Below are positions 30,372 through 40,795 of a stretch of 64,000 nucleotides of DNA, one piece after another. The notes under the pieces are model-generated. The model ran no database searches and was not told the origin of the DNA. It was given only the letters and a program-made list of their open reading frames with translations. Source of the DNA: Tatumella ptyseos (GTDB lineage: Bacteria; Pseudomonadota; Gammaproteobacteria; Enterobacterales; Enterobacteriaceae). How positions within the stretch are numbered: the first letter of the stretch is position 1; each line of letters starts with the position of its first letter. The position numbers and the translations under genes are program-made. The stretch lies in assembly GCF_030552895.1 (NCBI RefSeq), contig NZ_CP130649.1, positions 1,922,001 to 1,986,000 on the forward strand, read 5' to 3'.

Positions 30372-31103
30372 ATGAGTGACCAATTTGAAGTCGAAAAACA
30401 GAACGTTGACCAACAAGAAATTGCCAAATTTGAAGCGGTTGCGAGTCGTTGGTGGGACCTAGAAGGTGAGTTTAAGCCACTTCATCGTATTAACCCTTTA
30501 CGTCTGGGATACATTTCCCAGCAATGCCAAGGATTGTACGGTAAGAAAGTCTTAGATGTTGGCTGCGGTGGCGGCATCTTAGCCGAAAGTATGGCAAAAG
30601 AAGGCGCTGACGTAGTAGGCCTTGATATGGGGGCTGAACCCCTCGCTGTGGCAAGGCTGCACGCTTTAGAAAGTCAAGTCACTATCGACTATGTTCAACA
30701 GACCGTAGAGGCACATGCCGATCAGTACGCCGGGCACTACGATGTGGTCACTTGTATGGAGATGCTTGAGCACGTTCCAGATCCGCGTTCTGTCGTTCTA
30801 GCTTGTGCCCGATTAGTTAAACCAGGCGGTGAAGTCTTTTTCTCAACGATCAACCGTAACCCTAAAGCATGGCTCATGGCAATTTTCGGTGCGGAATATG
30901 TCTTACGTATGGTCCCTAAAGGTACCCATGACATCAAAAAATGCATTCGTCCATCCGAATTATTAGGCTGGGTAGATGAAACCCCACTAAAAGAGCGCGA
31001 TATGACTGGTTTACATTATAACCCTTTCACAAACCGTTTCTCATTAGGCGGTAATGTTGATGTTAACTATATGATCCATACGCACTTCCCACTTCCTCGC
31101 TAA
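30372..31103 (+). CDS. ubiG: Ubiquinone biosynthesis O-methyltransferase UbiG
   Basis: UbiG carries out both SAM-dependent O-methylations in ubiquinone synthesis. The 243-aa class I methyltransferase shows [13 protein letters not shown] (SAM motif I, about 64-76), the post-I region GLDMG and [15 protein letters not shown] six bases upstream (30366) is in frame but only three bases from the AGGAG site. The ATG at 30372 sits at the usual nine-base spacing and is chosen. It is divergent from gyrA, as in E. coli. Confidence 0.97.
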   Translation: MSDQFEVEKQNVDQQEIAKFEAVASRWWDLEGEFKPLHRINPLRLGYISQQCQGLYGKKVLDVGCGGGILAESMAKEGADVVGLDMGAEPLAVARLHALESQVTIDYVQQTVEAHADQYAGHYDVVTCMEMLEHVPDPRSVVLACARLVKPGGEVFFSTINRNPKAWLMAIFGAEYVLRMVPKGTHDIKKCIRPSELLGWVDETPLKERDMTGLHYNPFTNRFSLGGNVDVNYMIHTHFPLPR

Positions 31104-31310
31104 ATGTCCTTTCCCTTCCTTTGATAGGAAGGGAAATCGTCGCGCGAATAATCAATTTGACTGAATTACAATCATACGAATAAAGCATGAAAAAAAAGCC
31201 TGAGTTTATTGACAAGGCGCACTCCCTTTACCCACGCGGTTTTCGAAAAAAACAAGCTATTCTTAGTATAAATTTATACTTGTATAGTGATTAATTCTCA
31301 CTACAATAAA

Positions 31311-31356
31311 ACACTATATTGTTACCTCATCAGCAGCAAGACACTACATGTAGTGT
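31311..31356. promoter_or_regulatory. Pair of NrdR boxes upstream of nrdA
   Basis: Two 16-bp sites, ACACTATATTGTTACC (31311-31326) and the perfect palindrome ACACTACATGTAGTGT (31341-31356), start 30 bp apart, about three helical turns. This matches the paired arrangement through which the repressor NrdR controls ribonucleotide reductase genes in E. coli. Confidence 0.85.
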
Positions 31357-31394
31357 TTATCCACAGTCTTATTCACAAATACGACTGTGCATAA
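31357..31394. promoter_or_regulatory. Three DnaA boxes upstream of nrdA
   Basis: TTATCCACA at 31357-31365 is the perfect DnaA 9-mer. TTATTCACA at 31369-31377 and, on the minus strand, TTATGCACA at 31386-31394 also fit TTATNCACA. E. coli nrdAB is known to be controlled by DnaA. Here the cluster directly abuts the second NrdR box and ends about 50 bp before nrdA. Confidence 0.82.
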
Positions 31395-31446
31395 CTTTGT
31401 TGATAGGTAGCGTCCTAAGCCTTCCGTAACAATAGGAAAATCCTGC

Positions 31447-33732
31447 ATGAATCAGAGTCTGCTCGTGACTAAACGCAATGGCCAGCAAGAACGTATCAAC
31501 TTGGATAAGATACATCGAGTACTTGATTGGGCTGCTGAGGGATTAAACAATGTCTCCGTTTCACAAGTTGAACTACGCTCTCATATCCAGTTTTATGATG
31601 GCATCAAGACCTCTGATATTCATGAAACTATCATCAAAGCGGCAGCGGATCTGATTTCGCGTGATGCACCAGACTATCAATACTTAGCCGCCCGCCTGGC
31701 TATTTTCCATCTGCGTAAAAAAGCCTACGGTCAATTTGAACCCCCGGTTTTACTCGACCATGTCAAAAAGATGGTTGGGCTAGGTAAATACGATGCTCAC
31801 CTGCTGAACGATTACACTGAAGAAGAGTTCGCTGAACTCGACAGCTACATTGATCACTGGCGTGATATGAATTTCTCTTATGCCGCAGTGAAGCAGTTGG
31901 AAGGGAAATATTTAGTTCAAAACCGTGTCACTGGTGATATCTACGAGAGTGCACAGTTTTTATATATCTTGGTCGCAGCCTGCCTGTTCTCTGCTTATCC
32001 GAAAGAGACTCGACTGGATTATATCCGCCGTTTCTATGACGCCGTATCGACCTTTAAAATTTCCTTACCTACGCCAATTATGGCTGGGGTACGTACGCCG
32101 ACTCGCCAGTTCAGCTCCTGTGTGCTTATCGAGTGTGGCGATAGCTTGGACTCTATTAATGCAACCTCTAGCGCTATCGTTAAGTACGTCTCACAACGTG
32201 CAGGGATCGGTATCAACGCGGGCAGAATTCGTGCATTAGGTAGCCCTATCCGCGGTGGCGAAGCATTCCATACCGGTTGCATCCCTTTCTACAAACATTT
32301 CCAAACAGCCGTAAAATCCTGTTCACAAGGTGGAGTACGTGGCGGTGCCGCAACGCTCTTCTACCCAATGTGGCATTTGGAAATCGAAAGCTTATTAGTA
32401 CTTAAGAACAACCGTGGTGTTGAAGGTAACCGTGTACGCCATCTTGATTACGGTGTACAGATCAATAAATTGATGTACCAACGCCTAGTAAAAGGCGGGG
32501 ATATTACCCTATTCAGCCCATCGGACGTTCCAGGTTTATACGACGCCTTCTTCGCTGACCAAGCTGAATTCGAACGTCTTTATACTCAATACGAAGCAGA
32601 CGAGACCATTCGTAAACAAAAAATCAAAGCCGTCGATCTATTTGCTTTGATGATGCAAGAACGTGCTTCAACCGGCCGTATCTATATTCAAAACGTTGAC
32701 CATTGCAATACCCATAGCCCATTTGATCCGGCGGTGGCCCCTGTACGTCAGTCGAATCTCTGTTTAGAGATCGCACTGCCTACTAAGCCGTTAAACGATA
32801 TCAATGATGAGAATGGCGAAATTGCGTTGTGTACGCTATCTGCTTTCAACTTAGGTGCGATTAACGATCTGAGTGAACTGGAAGAATTAGCCACCCTCGC
32901 CGTGCGTGCACTGGATGCCCTACTCGATTACCAAGATTACCCGCTGATTGCTGCAGAACGCGGCGCGATGGGTCGTCGTACACTGGGTATCGGCGTGATT
33001 AACTTTGCTTACTACTTAGCGAAACACGGTAAGCGCTATTCTGATGGTTCTGCTAATAACTTGACGCATAAAACCTTTGAAGCCATTCAATATTACCTTT
33101 TGAAAGCCTCAAACCAATTAGCGAAAGAAGCAGGTGCTTGCCCGTGGTTCAACGATACCACCTATGCTGCAGGAATCTTACCGATCGATACCTATAAAAA
33201 GGATTTGGACGCGATCAGTAACGAGCCTCTGCATTTAGATTGGGAAAGCTTGCGTGAAGAGATTAAGACGCATGGCTTACGTAACTCAACGCTCTCCGCA
33301 TTGATGCCATCAGAAACCTCCTCGCAGATTTCTAATGCAACCAATGGTATTGAGCCTCCACGCGGCTATGTCAGTATCAAGGCGTCGAAAGACGGTATCC
33401 TACGCCAAGTCGTTCCAGAGTATGAACGTTTACAAGACCAGTATGAGCTGCTGTGGGAAATGCCTTCTAACGATGGTTATTTACAACTAGTTGGGATTAT
33501 GCAGAAGTTTGTCGATCAAGCAATCTCATCCAATACTAACTACGACCCAACTCGTTATACCGGTGGGAAAGTCCCGATGCAGCAGCTGTTAAAAGATTTG
33601 CTAACTGCGTACAAATTTGGGGTTAAGACACTTTACTATCAAAACACCCGTGACGGTGCCGAAGACTCCCAAGAAGATCTGTTACCTGAAGCGGAAGACG
33701 ATGGCTGTGCAGGCGGAGCATGTAAGATCTAA
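31447..33732 (+). CDS. nrdA: Class Ia ribonucleotide reductase alpha subunit
   Basis: NrdA reduces ribonucleoside diphosphates to deoxy forms; it holds the active site and the allosteric sites. The 761 aa equal the E. coli length. An N-terminal ATP-cone starts with LLVTKRNGQQERINLDK. The active-site segment RQSNLCLEIALPT holds the thiyl-radical Cys and adjacent Asn and Glu. The redox Cys pair lies in SSCVLIECG and ALCTLSAFNLG, and the C-terminal shuttle pair in DGCAGGACKI. It is the first gene of nrdA-nrdB-yfaE. Confidence 0.99.
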   Translation: MNQSLLVTKRNGQQERINLDKIHRVLDWAAEGLNNVSVSQVELRSHIQFYDGIKTSDIHETIIKAAADLISRDAPDYQYLAARLAIFHLRKKAYGQFEPPVLLDHVKKMVGLGKYDAHLLNDYTEEEFAELDSYIDHWRDMNFSYAAVKQLEGKYLVQNRVTGDIYESAQFLYILVAACLFSAYPKETRLDYIRRFYDAVSTFKISLPTPIMAGVRTPTRQFSSCVLIECGDSLDSINATSSAIVKYVSQRAGIGINAGRIRALGSPIRGGEAFHTGCIPFYKHFQTAVKSCSQGGVRGGAATLFYPMWHLEIESLLVLKNNRGVEGNRVRHLDYGVQINKLMYQRLVKGGDITLFSPSDVPGLYDAFFADQAEFERLYTQYEADETIRKQKIKAVDLFALMMQERASTGRIYIQNVDHCNTHSPFDPAVAPVRQSNLCLEIALPTKPLNDINDENGEIALCTLSAFNLGAINDLSELEELATLAVRALDALLDYQDYPLIAAERGAMGRRTLGIGVINFAYYLAKHGKRYSDGSANNLTHKTFEAIQYYLLKASNQLAKEAGACPWFNDTTYAAGILPIDTYKKDLDAISNEPLHLDWESLREEIKTHGLRNSTLSALMPSETSSQISNATNGIEPPRGYVSIKASKDGILRQVVPEYERLQDQYELLWEMPSNDGYLQLVGIMQKFVDQAISSNTNYDPTRYTGGKVPMQQLLKDLLTAYKFGVKTLYYQNTRDGAEDSQEDLLPEAEDDGCAGGACKI

Positions 33733-33748
33733 TTACTGAACCGACTTT

Positions 33749-33776
33749 AGGTAAGCAGGCAACGTCCTGCTTACCT
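33749..33776 (+). terminator. Hairpin between nrdA and nrdB
   Basis: The perfect 11-bp stem AGGTAAGCAGG/CCTGCTTACCT has a six-base loop and sits in the 81-bp nrdA-nrdB gap. It is followed by TTCAACATTTTC rather than a full T-tract. It is more likely an RNA-stability or partial-termination element than a complete terminator. Confidence 0.6.
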
Positions 33777-33813
33777 TCAACATTTTCTTATTTGCTAAAA
33801 TTGGGATACCTCG

Positions 33814-34944
33814 ATGGCTTACACCACTTTCTCACAAAACAAAAATGATCAACTCAAAGAACCTATGTTCTTTGGTCAACCCGTCAACGTTGCACGCTAT
33901 GACCAACAAAAATATGAAATTTTTGAAAAACTGATCGAAAAACAACTCTCCTTCTTTTGGCGTCCAGAAGAAGTTGATGTTTCACGCGATCGGATCGATT
34001 TTCAAAAACTTCCTGAACACGAACGTCATATATTTCTCAGCAACTTAAAATATCAAACATTGTTAGATTCGATTCAAGGACGTAGTCCGAACGTCGCGTT
34101 ATTACCGTTAATCTCTATTCCTGAACTGGAAACTTGGGTTGAAACTTGGGCATTCTCTGAGACGATTCACTCGCGCTCTTACACCCACATTATTCGTAAT
34201 ATCGTCAACGATCCGGCACTCGTCTTCGATGATATCGTGACCAATGACCAGATCCTACGTCGTGCTGAAGATATTTCTAAGTACTACGACGACCTGATTG
34301 AAATGACCAACTATTGGCATTTATTAGGTGAAGGAAGCCATCAAGTCGAGGGCAAAACTGTTACCGTTTCACTACGTGAGCTGAAGAAACAACTCTACCT
34401 TTGCTTAATGAGTGTAAATGCCCTCGAGGCGATTCGCTTCTACGTAAGCTTTGCGTGTTCGTTCGCGTTTGCCGAGCGTGAACTGATGGAAGGGAACGCG
34501 AAAATTATCCGTCTCATTGCTCGAGATGAAGCCCTGCACCTAACGGGGACGCAACATATGCTGAATCTTCTTCGCAGCGGTGAAGATGATCCGGAAATGA
34601 AAGAGATCGCTGCTGAGTGTGAGCAAGAGTGTTTTGAACTGTTTAAGAAAGCTGCTGAGCAAGAGAAGGAGTGGGCAGAATACCTATTCCGTGATGGTTC
34701 CATGATCGGTATGAATAAAGATATTCTCTGCCAGTACATCGAATATATTACCAACATTCGTATGCATGCAGTGGGTCTTGAATTACCGTTCAAAACGCGC
34801 TCTAACCCAATTCCTTGGATTAACTCTTGGTTAGTCTCCGATAACGTGCAAGTGGCTCCACAAGAAGTTGAAGTAAGTTCTTATCTTGTCGGCCAGATTG
34901 ATAGCGTTGTCGATACTGATGGTTTCAACGACTTCGAACTGTAA
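33814..34944 (+). CDS. nrdB: Class Ia ribonucleotide reductase beta subunit
   Basis: NrdB carries the diiron-tyrosyl radical cofactor that starts catalysis in NrdA. The 376 aa match E. coli throughout. The radical Tyr lies in [11 protein letters not shown]. The iron ligands are spread over DSIQGR, the [10 protein letters not shown] helix and [12 protein letters not shown]. The C-terminal tail binds NrdA ([10 protein letters not shown]). The gene lies 81 bp after nrdA, with a strong hairpin in between, and two bases before yfaE. Confidence 0.99.
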   Translation: MAYTTFSQNKNDQLKEPMFFGQPVNVARYDQQKYEIFEKLIEKQLSFFWRPEEVDVSRDRIDFQKLPEHERHIFLSNLKYQTLLDSIQGRSPNVALLPLISIPELETWVETWAFSETIHSRSYTHIIRNIVNDPALVFDDIVTNDQILRRAEDISKYYDDLIEMTNYWHLLGEGSHQVEGKTVTVSLRELKKQLYLCLMSVNALEAIRFYVSFACSFAFAERELMEGNAKIIRLIARDEALHLTGTQHMLNLLRSGEDDPEMKEIAAECEQECFELFKKAAEQEKEWAEYLFRDGSMIGMNKDILCQYIEYITNIRMHAVGLELPFKTRSNPIPWINSWLVSDNVQVAPQEVEVSSYLVGQIDSVVDTDGFNDFEL

Positions 34945-34946
34945 TT

Positions 34947-35213
34947 ATGGCGACTAAACCCGCGCGCATAACATTAAGTCATTCTGGAAAGATGGTGGAG
35001 CCAGAGCTCCATCACTCCAGCCTGCTGCAAACCTTAGAGCATCATCAACTGAACGTCGAATATCAGTGCCGCGAGGGTTACTGCGGATCTTGTCGGGTGA
35101 AGTTATGTAAGGGGCAAGTTTGTTATGCAAACCAGCCCTTAGCATTTATTCAGCAGGGGGAAATTTTACCCTGCTGTTGCCAACCCGATGGCGATATTGA
35201 GATCGAACTTTAG
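34947..35213 (+). CDS. yfaE: 2Fe-2S ferredoxin YfaE (NrdB cofactor maintenance)
   Basis: YfaE is an 88-aa ferredoxin that reduces the diiron centre of NrdB so that the tyrosyl radical can be rebuilt. The plant-type cluster ligands are visible as CREGYCGSC and, about 35 residues later, a Cys in LPCCCQP. The gene starts two bases after the nrdB stop, so the three genes form one operon. It is convergent with yfaY. Confidence 0.96.
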   Translation: MATKPARITLSHSGKMVEPELHHSSLLQTLEHHQLNVEYQCREGYCGSCRVKLCKGQVCYANQPLAFIQQGEILPCCCQPDGDIEIEL

Positions 35214-35228
35214 GTTATCGACGACGAT

Positions 35229-36416
35229 TTACTTCAGAACAGGATCCAACCCTTGATAGATCAGGGTTACAGGTTGTGATGTTAACCAGCGATGGAGTAA
35301 ATACATGGCCTGCAAGACTAAGACCTCTTGTAAACGTTGAGGTACGTTCAGTAAGGCTTCAGAAATTATCGCGTGAAAAGAGTAGGATTGCTGGGGAGTA
35401 ACGAGTAACAAACCTACTTCACGGTCCTTTATCATAGGGCTTATCGCCAAGAATAGCGCCTGGTCCGCCAGCTTAGCAGTCATTTGTGTCGCCCAACTCT
35501 GAAAATCAACTTTTTCATTATTCGCCTGAATACTTGCCCCGATGAGTGGAACGCCCCCCTTCGCTAATGTCCAATTCAGTAATCCGGCTGAGATCCCTTC
35601 ACTTAATTGCAACGGGTAATAGTGTGGGCCCATCAATGTTGCGATTTCTGCCGCGAAGCCTCCCTTACCTTCGAAGAGGACAAAGTCCTTAACTCTTAAC
35701 TTAATCTCTTGCCAACAATTTTCCATTTCGACTTGTTGACGCTGATTACCGCTAAGTTTTATTTCCACAATAGGAGCGGCTGCACGATAGCCTAAGGTTG
35801 TGTTGGCGGGCAAGGTGATATCATTGAGCATGGCGGCAATAGCGCTTTCACCACGACCAAAAGTGGTCAATCGTAAGCAGGTTAATTTTCTAGGCGTAGG
35901 GAAGTAGTGAAGAAGTCTTGGTAATACCTGTTCGGTGATCATTAATTTAAATTCAGCAGGTGGCCCAGGAGTGAAAAAGATTTGGCAATCATTTAACTCG
36001 AGGCGAAAGCCGCAGGCAGTCCCGTTACCATTCGGTAGCATTTCCGCTGATTCAGGGATATCAGCTTGCTTAAGATTGATCGCCGCCATCTCCCGTCCCC
36101 TACGGGCAAAGAAGGTCTCTATTTCTTGCAACCATTGCGGGTTACGCACTAGTTCGACACCAGCCGCTTGCGCGGCCGCTTGTGCGGTAAAATCATCGCT
36201 GGTCGGTCCTAGCCCGCCGTTCACGATCAACACATCGGCAACTTGGCTACGTTGCTGAAGCGTTTCCACCAACGTTGCTAAGCAATCTCCAGAGGTTGTA
36301 CGAAACGTCATCGCATAACCCGCCTCGTAAAACGTACTGGCAAGCCAGACGGCGTTGGTATCGACAATTTCACCATGTAGTACTTCGTCGCCCGTGGACA
36401 ACATTTCGACCTTCAT
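35229..36416 (-). CDS. yfaY: CinA-like protein YfaY
   Basis: This 395-aa protein matches E. coli YfaY (about 400 aa). The N-terminal MoCF/MogA-like domain (about 1-170) shows LSTGDEVLHGEIVDTNA, VNGGLGPTSDD and FTPGPPAEFK. The C-terminal part resembles the CinA nicotinamide-nucleotide amidase domain but is divergent (LSEGISAGLLNWTLAKGG where active enzymes have a Ser-containing ESCTGG-like motif). Family members split FAD/ADP-ribose or deamidate NMN; the activity of this one is not certain. It lies 19 bp after the ElaB-like gene on the same strand. Confidence 0.88.
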   Translation of the reverse strand: MKVEMLSTGDEVLHGEIVDTNAVWLASTFYEAGYAMTFRTTSGDCLATLVETLQQRSQVADVLIVNGGLGPTSDDFTAQAAAQAAGVELVRNPQWLQEIETFFARRGREMAAINLKQADIPESAEMLPNGNGTACGFRLELNDCQIFFTPGPPAEFKLMITEQVLPRLLHYFPTPRKLTCLRLTTFGRGESAIAAMLNDITLPANTTLGYRAAAPIVEIKLSGNQRQQVEMENCWQEIKLRVKDFVLFEGKGGFAAEIATLMGPHYYPLQLSEGISAGLLNWTLAKGGVPLIGASIQANNEKVDFQSWATQMTAKLADQALFLAISPMIKDREVGLLLVTPQQSYSFHAIISEALLNVPQRLQEVLVLQAMYLLHRWLTSQPVTLIYQGLDPVLK

Positions 36417-36435
36417 TGATCCAACCCCATATTAT

Positions 36436-36741
36436 CTAACGTTTGGCTGAAACAATACCGCAAATCATGCCAGCTGCCCATCCTAATGCGAGTGAACGCC
36501 ATGGACATTCGGTGACGAATTGATTGATGCCTTTCACTCTTCGGCGACTTTTTGCAATAAGCCCTTCTTTACTGGACTCGAGAGACTCACGCGCTTGGTC
36601 GAGCGCCTGCTCTGCTTTAGCTTTTAAACCAAGATAGTAGGTATCCGTTAGGTCAACTTCCGCTGCCAATAACGCCTCAACACTTTCAGCTAGCGCAGAT
36701 AATTGCTGTTGTAGATGTTCCTGTTGATGCTTCTTAGACAT
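36436..36741 (-). CDS. elaB: ElaB/YqjD-type DUF883 membrane-anchored ribosome-binding protein
   Basis: This 101-aa protein has a helical, charged N-terminal part (about 1-75), a TECPWRSLALGWAAGMICG segment that makes a C-terminal membrane anchor, and a terminal AKR. This is the layout of the DUF883 family (ElaB, YqjD, YgaM), inner-membrane tail-anchored proteins of stationary phase that can bind ribosomes. Its position shortly before nuo fits elaB, but the N-terminal sequence is diverged. Assignment to elaB rather than a paralogue is moderate. It may be co-transcribed with yfaY. Confidence 0.7.
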   Translation of the reverse strand: MSKKHQQEHLQQQLSALAESVEALLAAEVDLTDTYYLGLKAKAEQALDQARESLESSKEGLIAKSRRRVKGINQFVTECPWRSLALGWAAGMICGIVSAKR

Positions 36742-36993
36742 AGAATCTCCTCATCAGATTAAGTAAGTGAATGACCGACAACGAATTGCACGCTTTTTAT
36801 TTATCGGTGCTACGCTTTATTAATCTTAGCACACGCTGCTTATCCCTTAATTTTATGCAAGAATATCGATTAACAGGATTACTCTTAAAAGCAGTAGTAA
36901 AACGAATTTTAAGCACGTTATAGTATCTGAAATACTCTATCGCGGAGGATACCTTCCTCCATTCTTTCATAGCGCTAAGGAAATGTTTTTGGC

Positions 36994-38652
36994 ATGAATC
37001 GTAGAAAGTTTGTTAAAGCCTCAGTTGCATTATCCACGTTAGGTGGCCTTTCTGGGATCTCAGGATTGTTATCAAATCAGGTGTGGGCAGCGGATGGGAT
37101 TGCCGATGGCACAGCAAAACAATTTAGCTTTGATAAGTTGAAAGCACATGCTAAACAACTCGCCAGCACTGCTTGGTCCGGCGCGCCCGGCCCACTCCCT
37201 GCTACCCTAGCCAATCTCACCCCGCAGGCCTATAACAGTATTCAATATGACGCGAAACATTCGTTATGGGCTAATGTCCCACATCGACAGTTGGACGTGC
37301 AATTTTTCCACGTCGGGATGGGATTTAAACGTCGTATTAGAATGTTCTCCATTGATACCGCCAGCCAAGATGCGCGGGAGATCCATTTTCGGCCAGAACT
37401 TTTCAATTATCATGACGCCAATGTTGATGTAAAACAGTTACAAGGGAAAACTGATTTAGGTTTTGCTGGATTCCGAGCATTTAAAGCTCCTGAACTAGCC
37501 CGTCGAGATATCGTGGCATTTTTAGGCGCCAGTTACTTCCGGGCGGTGGATGATACCTTCCAATATGGACTCTCTGCACGAGGCGTAGCGGTAAATACCC
37601 TGACTCAACACGAAGAGTTCCCTGATTTTACCGCATTCTGGTTTGAGACTCCGAAAGCCGATGCTACCACTTTCGTAGTGTACGCTCTATTGGATGGCGC
37701 TAGCCTAACCGGCGCTTACAAATTCACCATTGCGTGCGAAGATAAACGTACCGTAATGAAAATTGAAAATAGCCTTTATGCGCGTAAGGATATCGAACAG
37801 TTAGGTATCGCTCCGATGACAAGTATGTTTAGTTGCGGCACTAACGAGCGTAGAATGTGTAACACCTATCATCCTCAAATTCATGACTCTGATCGTCTCG
37901 CAATGTGGACAGGTAAAGGCGAGTGGATTTGCCGGCCGCTAAATAATCCACGCCAGTTATCTTTTAACGACTTCACAGACGAAAATCCCAAAGGTTTTGG
38001 GTTATTACAGCTCAATCATGACTTTAACGATTATCAAGATGTTATCGGCTGGTATGACAAACGACCGAGTCTGTGGGTAGAACCGATTGGTAGTTGGGGT
38101 AAAGGTGCCATTAACCTAATGGAGATTCCAACGACCGGAGAAACACTCGACAACGTGGTTTGCTTCTGGCAACCCGCTGCCGCGATTAAAGCGGGAACTG
38201 AAGTTGATTTTTCTTATAATCTCTATTGGAGCGCCCTACCACCTGTTGAGAGTCATCTATCCCGTGTGGTCGCTACGCGTACTGGTATGGGTGGATTCCC
38301 GGAAGGCTGGGCACCGGGCGAGCACTTCCCTGACACTTGGTGTCGTCGTTTTGCTGTCGACTTTACTGGCGCCGAATTAAAAGACGCTGCACCAAAAGGG
38401 ATTGAACCGGTGATCACCGTCTCCTCCGGCACCTTTAAGCAGGTTGAAATCCTGTATGTCGAACCTACCAATACTTATCGTATTCTGTTTGATTGGTATC
38501 CAAATAGTGATAGCACCACGCCAGTTAACATGCGTATGTTCCTACGGACTAAGGATCAAACGCTCTCTGAAACATGGTTATATCAATACTTCCCACCAGC
38601 GGCCGATCAACGTAAATATGTTGATGACCGTAAGATGACGGCAGGTAATTAA
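36994..38652 (+). CDS. opgD: Glucan biosynthesis protein D (OpgD/MdoD)
   Basis: OpgD is a periplasmic protein that shapes the backbone of osmoregulated periplasmic glucans; its close relative is OpgG. The 552 aa (E. coli 551) begin with a twin-arginine signal ([13 protein letters not shown], cleaved near QVWAADG). A beta-sandwich catalytic domain (about 45-420) and a C-terminal Ig-like domain follow. It is a single gene preceded by an AT-rich 250-bp region. Members of this family have been described as beta-1,2-glucanases; the activity here is inferred from the family. Confidence 0.95.
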   Translation: MNRRKFVKASVALSTLGGLSGISGLLSNQVWAADGIADGTAKQFSFDKLKAHAKQLASTAWSGAPGPLPATLANLTPQAYNSIQYDAKHSLWANVPHRQLDVQFFHVGMGFKRRIRMFSIDTASQDAREIHFRPELFNYHDANVDVKQLQGKTDLGFAGFRAFKAPELARRDIVAFLGASYFRAVDDTFQYGLSARGVAVNTLTQHEEFPDFTAFWFETPKADATTFVVYALLDGASLTGAYKFTIACEDKRTVMKIENSLYARKDIEQLGIAPMTSMFSCGTNERRMCNTYHPQIHDSDRLAMWTGKGEWICRPLNNPRQLSFNDFTDENPKGFGLLQLNHDFNDYQDVIGWYDKRPSLWVEPIGSWGKGAINLMEIPTTGETLDNVVCFWQPAAAIKAGTEVDFSYNLYWSALPPVESHLSRVVATRTGMGGFPEGWAPGEHFPDTWCRRFAVDFTGAELKDAAPKGIEPVITVSSGTFKQVEILYVEPTNTYRILFDWYPNSDSTTPVNMRMFLRTKDQTLSETWLYQYFPPAADQRKYVDDRKMTAGN

Positions 38653-38660
38653 TCCCCCTC

Positions 38661-38697
38661 CCCGAATCACAAACTCAGTGATTCGGGCAACTTTTCT
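38661..38697 (+). terminator. Terminator of opgD
   Basis: The 10-bp stem CCCGAATCAC/GTGATTCGGG with a seven-base loop is followed by CAACTTTTCTCTC, eight bases after the opgD stop. Confidence 0.75.
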
Positions 38698-38832
38698 CTC
38701 TCATGACTTCCGCTTTGATGCCCTTCGCCAGCCACAAGTATTTGCTATAGTAAAAATAGGCAAGCTTCGAAATTATCACCTACTATTATTTTACTCTCGC
38801 TCAATTTTTTACTATAACAAAAGGAAATCGCT

Positions 38833-39138
38833 ATGCGTAAAGCTGGTTTATTGATTATTGGGGTGTTAGTGAGTGGTTCGGCTATGGCAAACATGGCTGC
38901 TGGTCAGTCAGAAGGCGAACAAATTGCCGGCGTATGTACTCATATTAAATTGAATGCACACCCTATCGCTGAAAGTGATGCTAATACCATGAACGTCGGT
39001 AACGAAGTGCGTTTAGCCTTCAACCATGTATTGAAAAATAATCCACAGTTAGCACAAAATCCGTCCGATGAAAAAATCGACCAGTGTAAACAATTAGTGG
39101 GCCAATCCCTCCATCACTTGAAGAATAAATCCATCTAA
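38833..39138 (+). CDS. Small secreted protein of unknown function
   Basis: The 101-aa product has a clear Sec signal peptide (MRKAGLLIIGVLVSGSAMA, cleavage near residue 19). A mature, mostly helical part of about 80 residues follows. It contains two cysteines (GVCTHIK and DQCKQLV) that could form one disulfide in the periplasm. I do not recognise the family. The ATG follows AAGGAAATCGCT, a strong ribosome-binding site. It is a single gene between opgD and the convergent nuoN. A weak hairpin (39150-39170) may end its transcript. Confidence 0.82.
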   Translation: MRKAGLLIIGVLVSGSAMANMAAGQSEGEQIAGVCTHIKLNAHPIAESDANTMNVGNEVRLAFNHVLKNNPQLAQNPSDEKIDQCKQLVGQSLHHLKNKSI

Positions 39139-39331
39139 TACCTCTCCCACAGCCTGGTGCAGCCGGGCTGTCCCTCTACATCGATTTTTCCTTATTTTAT
39201 AGCATTAAAAAGTAGCGATTAACTCTCGCAAGCGGCGTGCTACGTTCAGAGGAAAGGTGTTATAAGGGGAAGAAAAGAGTGTAGATCAAGCACCTACTCG
39301 GCCCGAGGGCTTTTCGGTGCAAAACAAAACC

Positions 39332-40789
39332 TTATAATAGCGGTTGAGCCATTTGAACTAAGGTAATTAAGGGTTGAGGATAGAAGCCAGCAATAATGAT
39401 CACTACGGCAGAGAGTAGTACAACAATCCCCCCAGCAGTATAAGCCCAATTATTATTGGTATCGCGACTACGTTGTTCTGGCCCTTTCAAGAACAAGCTG
39501 ACTGTCACCCGTAAGTAATAATAGAGACCAATTGCGCTCCCCACGACTACCGCTGCAGTGAGCCACCACAGCTGAGCCTGAACACCGTTCGCTAACAAAT
39601 AAAATTTACCGATAAAGCCGAAGGTCGACGGGATCCCTGCTAAAGAGAGCATCGAAACTGCCATCACACTCGCCAGTACTGGGCGCTGCCAGAATAATCC
39701 ACGGTATGAGTACAGTGAATCGGTATCGCTACCATTGGTCGGTGAAGACATTAGGCTTATCACACCGAAGGCAATCAAACTGCTGAACAGATAGCCAATC
39801 AGGTAAATCCCTGTCGCTTCCAAGGAGAGTTGGTGCGATGGTGTTGCAATCAAGGCAATCAATAAATAGCCGAGATGCGCAATCGATGAATACCCCATTA
39901 AGCGCTTGATATTACTTTGCGAAATCGCCATCAAGTTACCCACTAGCATGGAGGCTAAGGCAATCACAATCAGTACGACTCGAATCGATTCATTATCGGC
40001 GACTGGGATGGAGACAAACAAACGAATCAATACCGCAAAGATCCCAATTTTACTGGCTGTGGCCAAGAAAGCTGAAACCGGCGCAGGAGCACCTTGATAC
40101 ACATCAGGGGTCCATAAATGAAACGGCACCAAGGACAATTTAAAACCTAACCCGATAATTAATAGACCAAAACCGGTTATCAATAACGGTTGCTCAACGA
40201 CGCCATCCGCTAGGGCTTTTGCCAAGGCTGGGAAGCCAAGGCTACCGCTCGCTGCATAGATCAGTGCGATACCGAATAGCATAAACGATGAAGCTGCCGC
40301 GGACAGGATCATATACTTAAGCGCCGCTTCCAATGACCGTTTTTGTTGGAAGGCATAACCGACTAAACCAAATAACGGCAACGATAGCAATTCTACGCCA
40401 ATGAACAGTGAAGCGAAGTGATCCGCGTACGCCAAGACAATTCCACCAAGGCCCGCAATCAAGACTAATAGATAAAATTCATCTTTATGGTCGCTATAAT
40501 GCTCGAGCCAACGATAGGCAAAAGTACAGGTAGCCAAACTCGCTAAGATCACTAATCCACTGTAGAAGAAAGCGTAATGGTCAGACCTTAATAAATCCGT
40601 AACAGTCGTCACCGATTGATGCGCTGGGATCCAGATGGAAAATAGCGCAAGGTTAAGCCCAATCACCGTTAGCGTTGCATTGAGAAAATGATTGCGACGC
40701 CAAGCAATGGAGAGCATCACCACTACCACAGTCAATCCAACGATTAACATTGGTAGCAGCGAGATCAATTGTTGAGAAGTTATTGTCAT
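39332..40789 (-). CDS. nuoN: NADH-quinone oxidoreductase subunit N
   Basis: NuoN is one of three antiporter-like proton-pumping subunits in the membrane arm of complex I. The 485 aa (same length as E. coli) hold about 14 membrane helices and the conserved [19 protein letters not shown] segment, with key lysines on the central helices. It is the last gene of the nuo operon, six bases after nuoM. Confidence 0.98.
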   Translation of the reverse strand: MTITSQQLISLLPMLIVGLTVVVVMLSIAWRRNHFLNATLTVIGLNLALFSIWIPAHQSVTTVTDLLRSDHYAFFYSGLVILASLATCTFAYRWLEHYSDHKDEFYLLVLIAGLGGIVLAYADHFASLFIGVELLSLPLFGLVGYAFQQKRSLEAALKYMILSAAASSFMLFGIALIYAASGSLGFPALAKALADGVVEQPLLITGFGLLIIGLGFKLSLVPFHLWTPDVYQGAPAPVSAFLATASKIGIFAVLIRLFVSIPVADNESIRVVLIVIALASMLVGNLMAISQSNIKRLMGYSSIAHLGYLLIALIATPSHQLSLEATGIYLIGYLFSSLIAFGVISLMSSPTNGSDTDSLYSYRGLFWQRPVLASVMAVSMLSLAGIPSTFGFIGKFYLLANGVQAQLWWLTAAVVVGSAIGLYYYLRVTVSLFLKGPEQRSRDTNNNWAYTAGGIVVLLSAVVIIIAGFYPQPLITLVQMAQPLL

Positions 40790-40795
40790 GGCGGA

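Larger units (their letters stand above)
31104..31446. other. ubiG-nrdA intergenic regulatory region
   Basis: The 343 bp hold a hairpin TTCCCTTCC/GGAAGGGAA (31111-31135) just after ubiG, which may end that transcript although no T-tract follows. The nrdA control region comes next, with NrdR and DnaA boxes listed separately. The middle part (31180-31300) is AT-rich and shows no gene. Confidence 0.7.
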
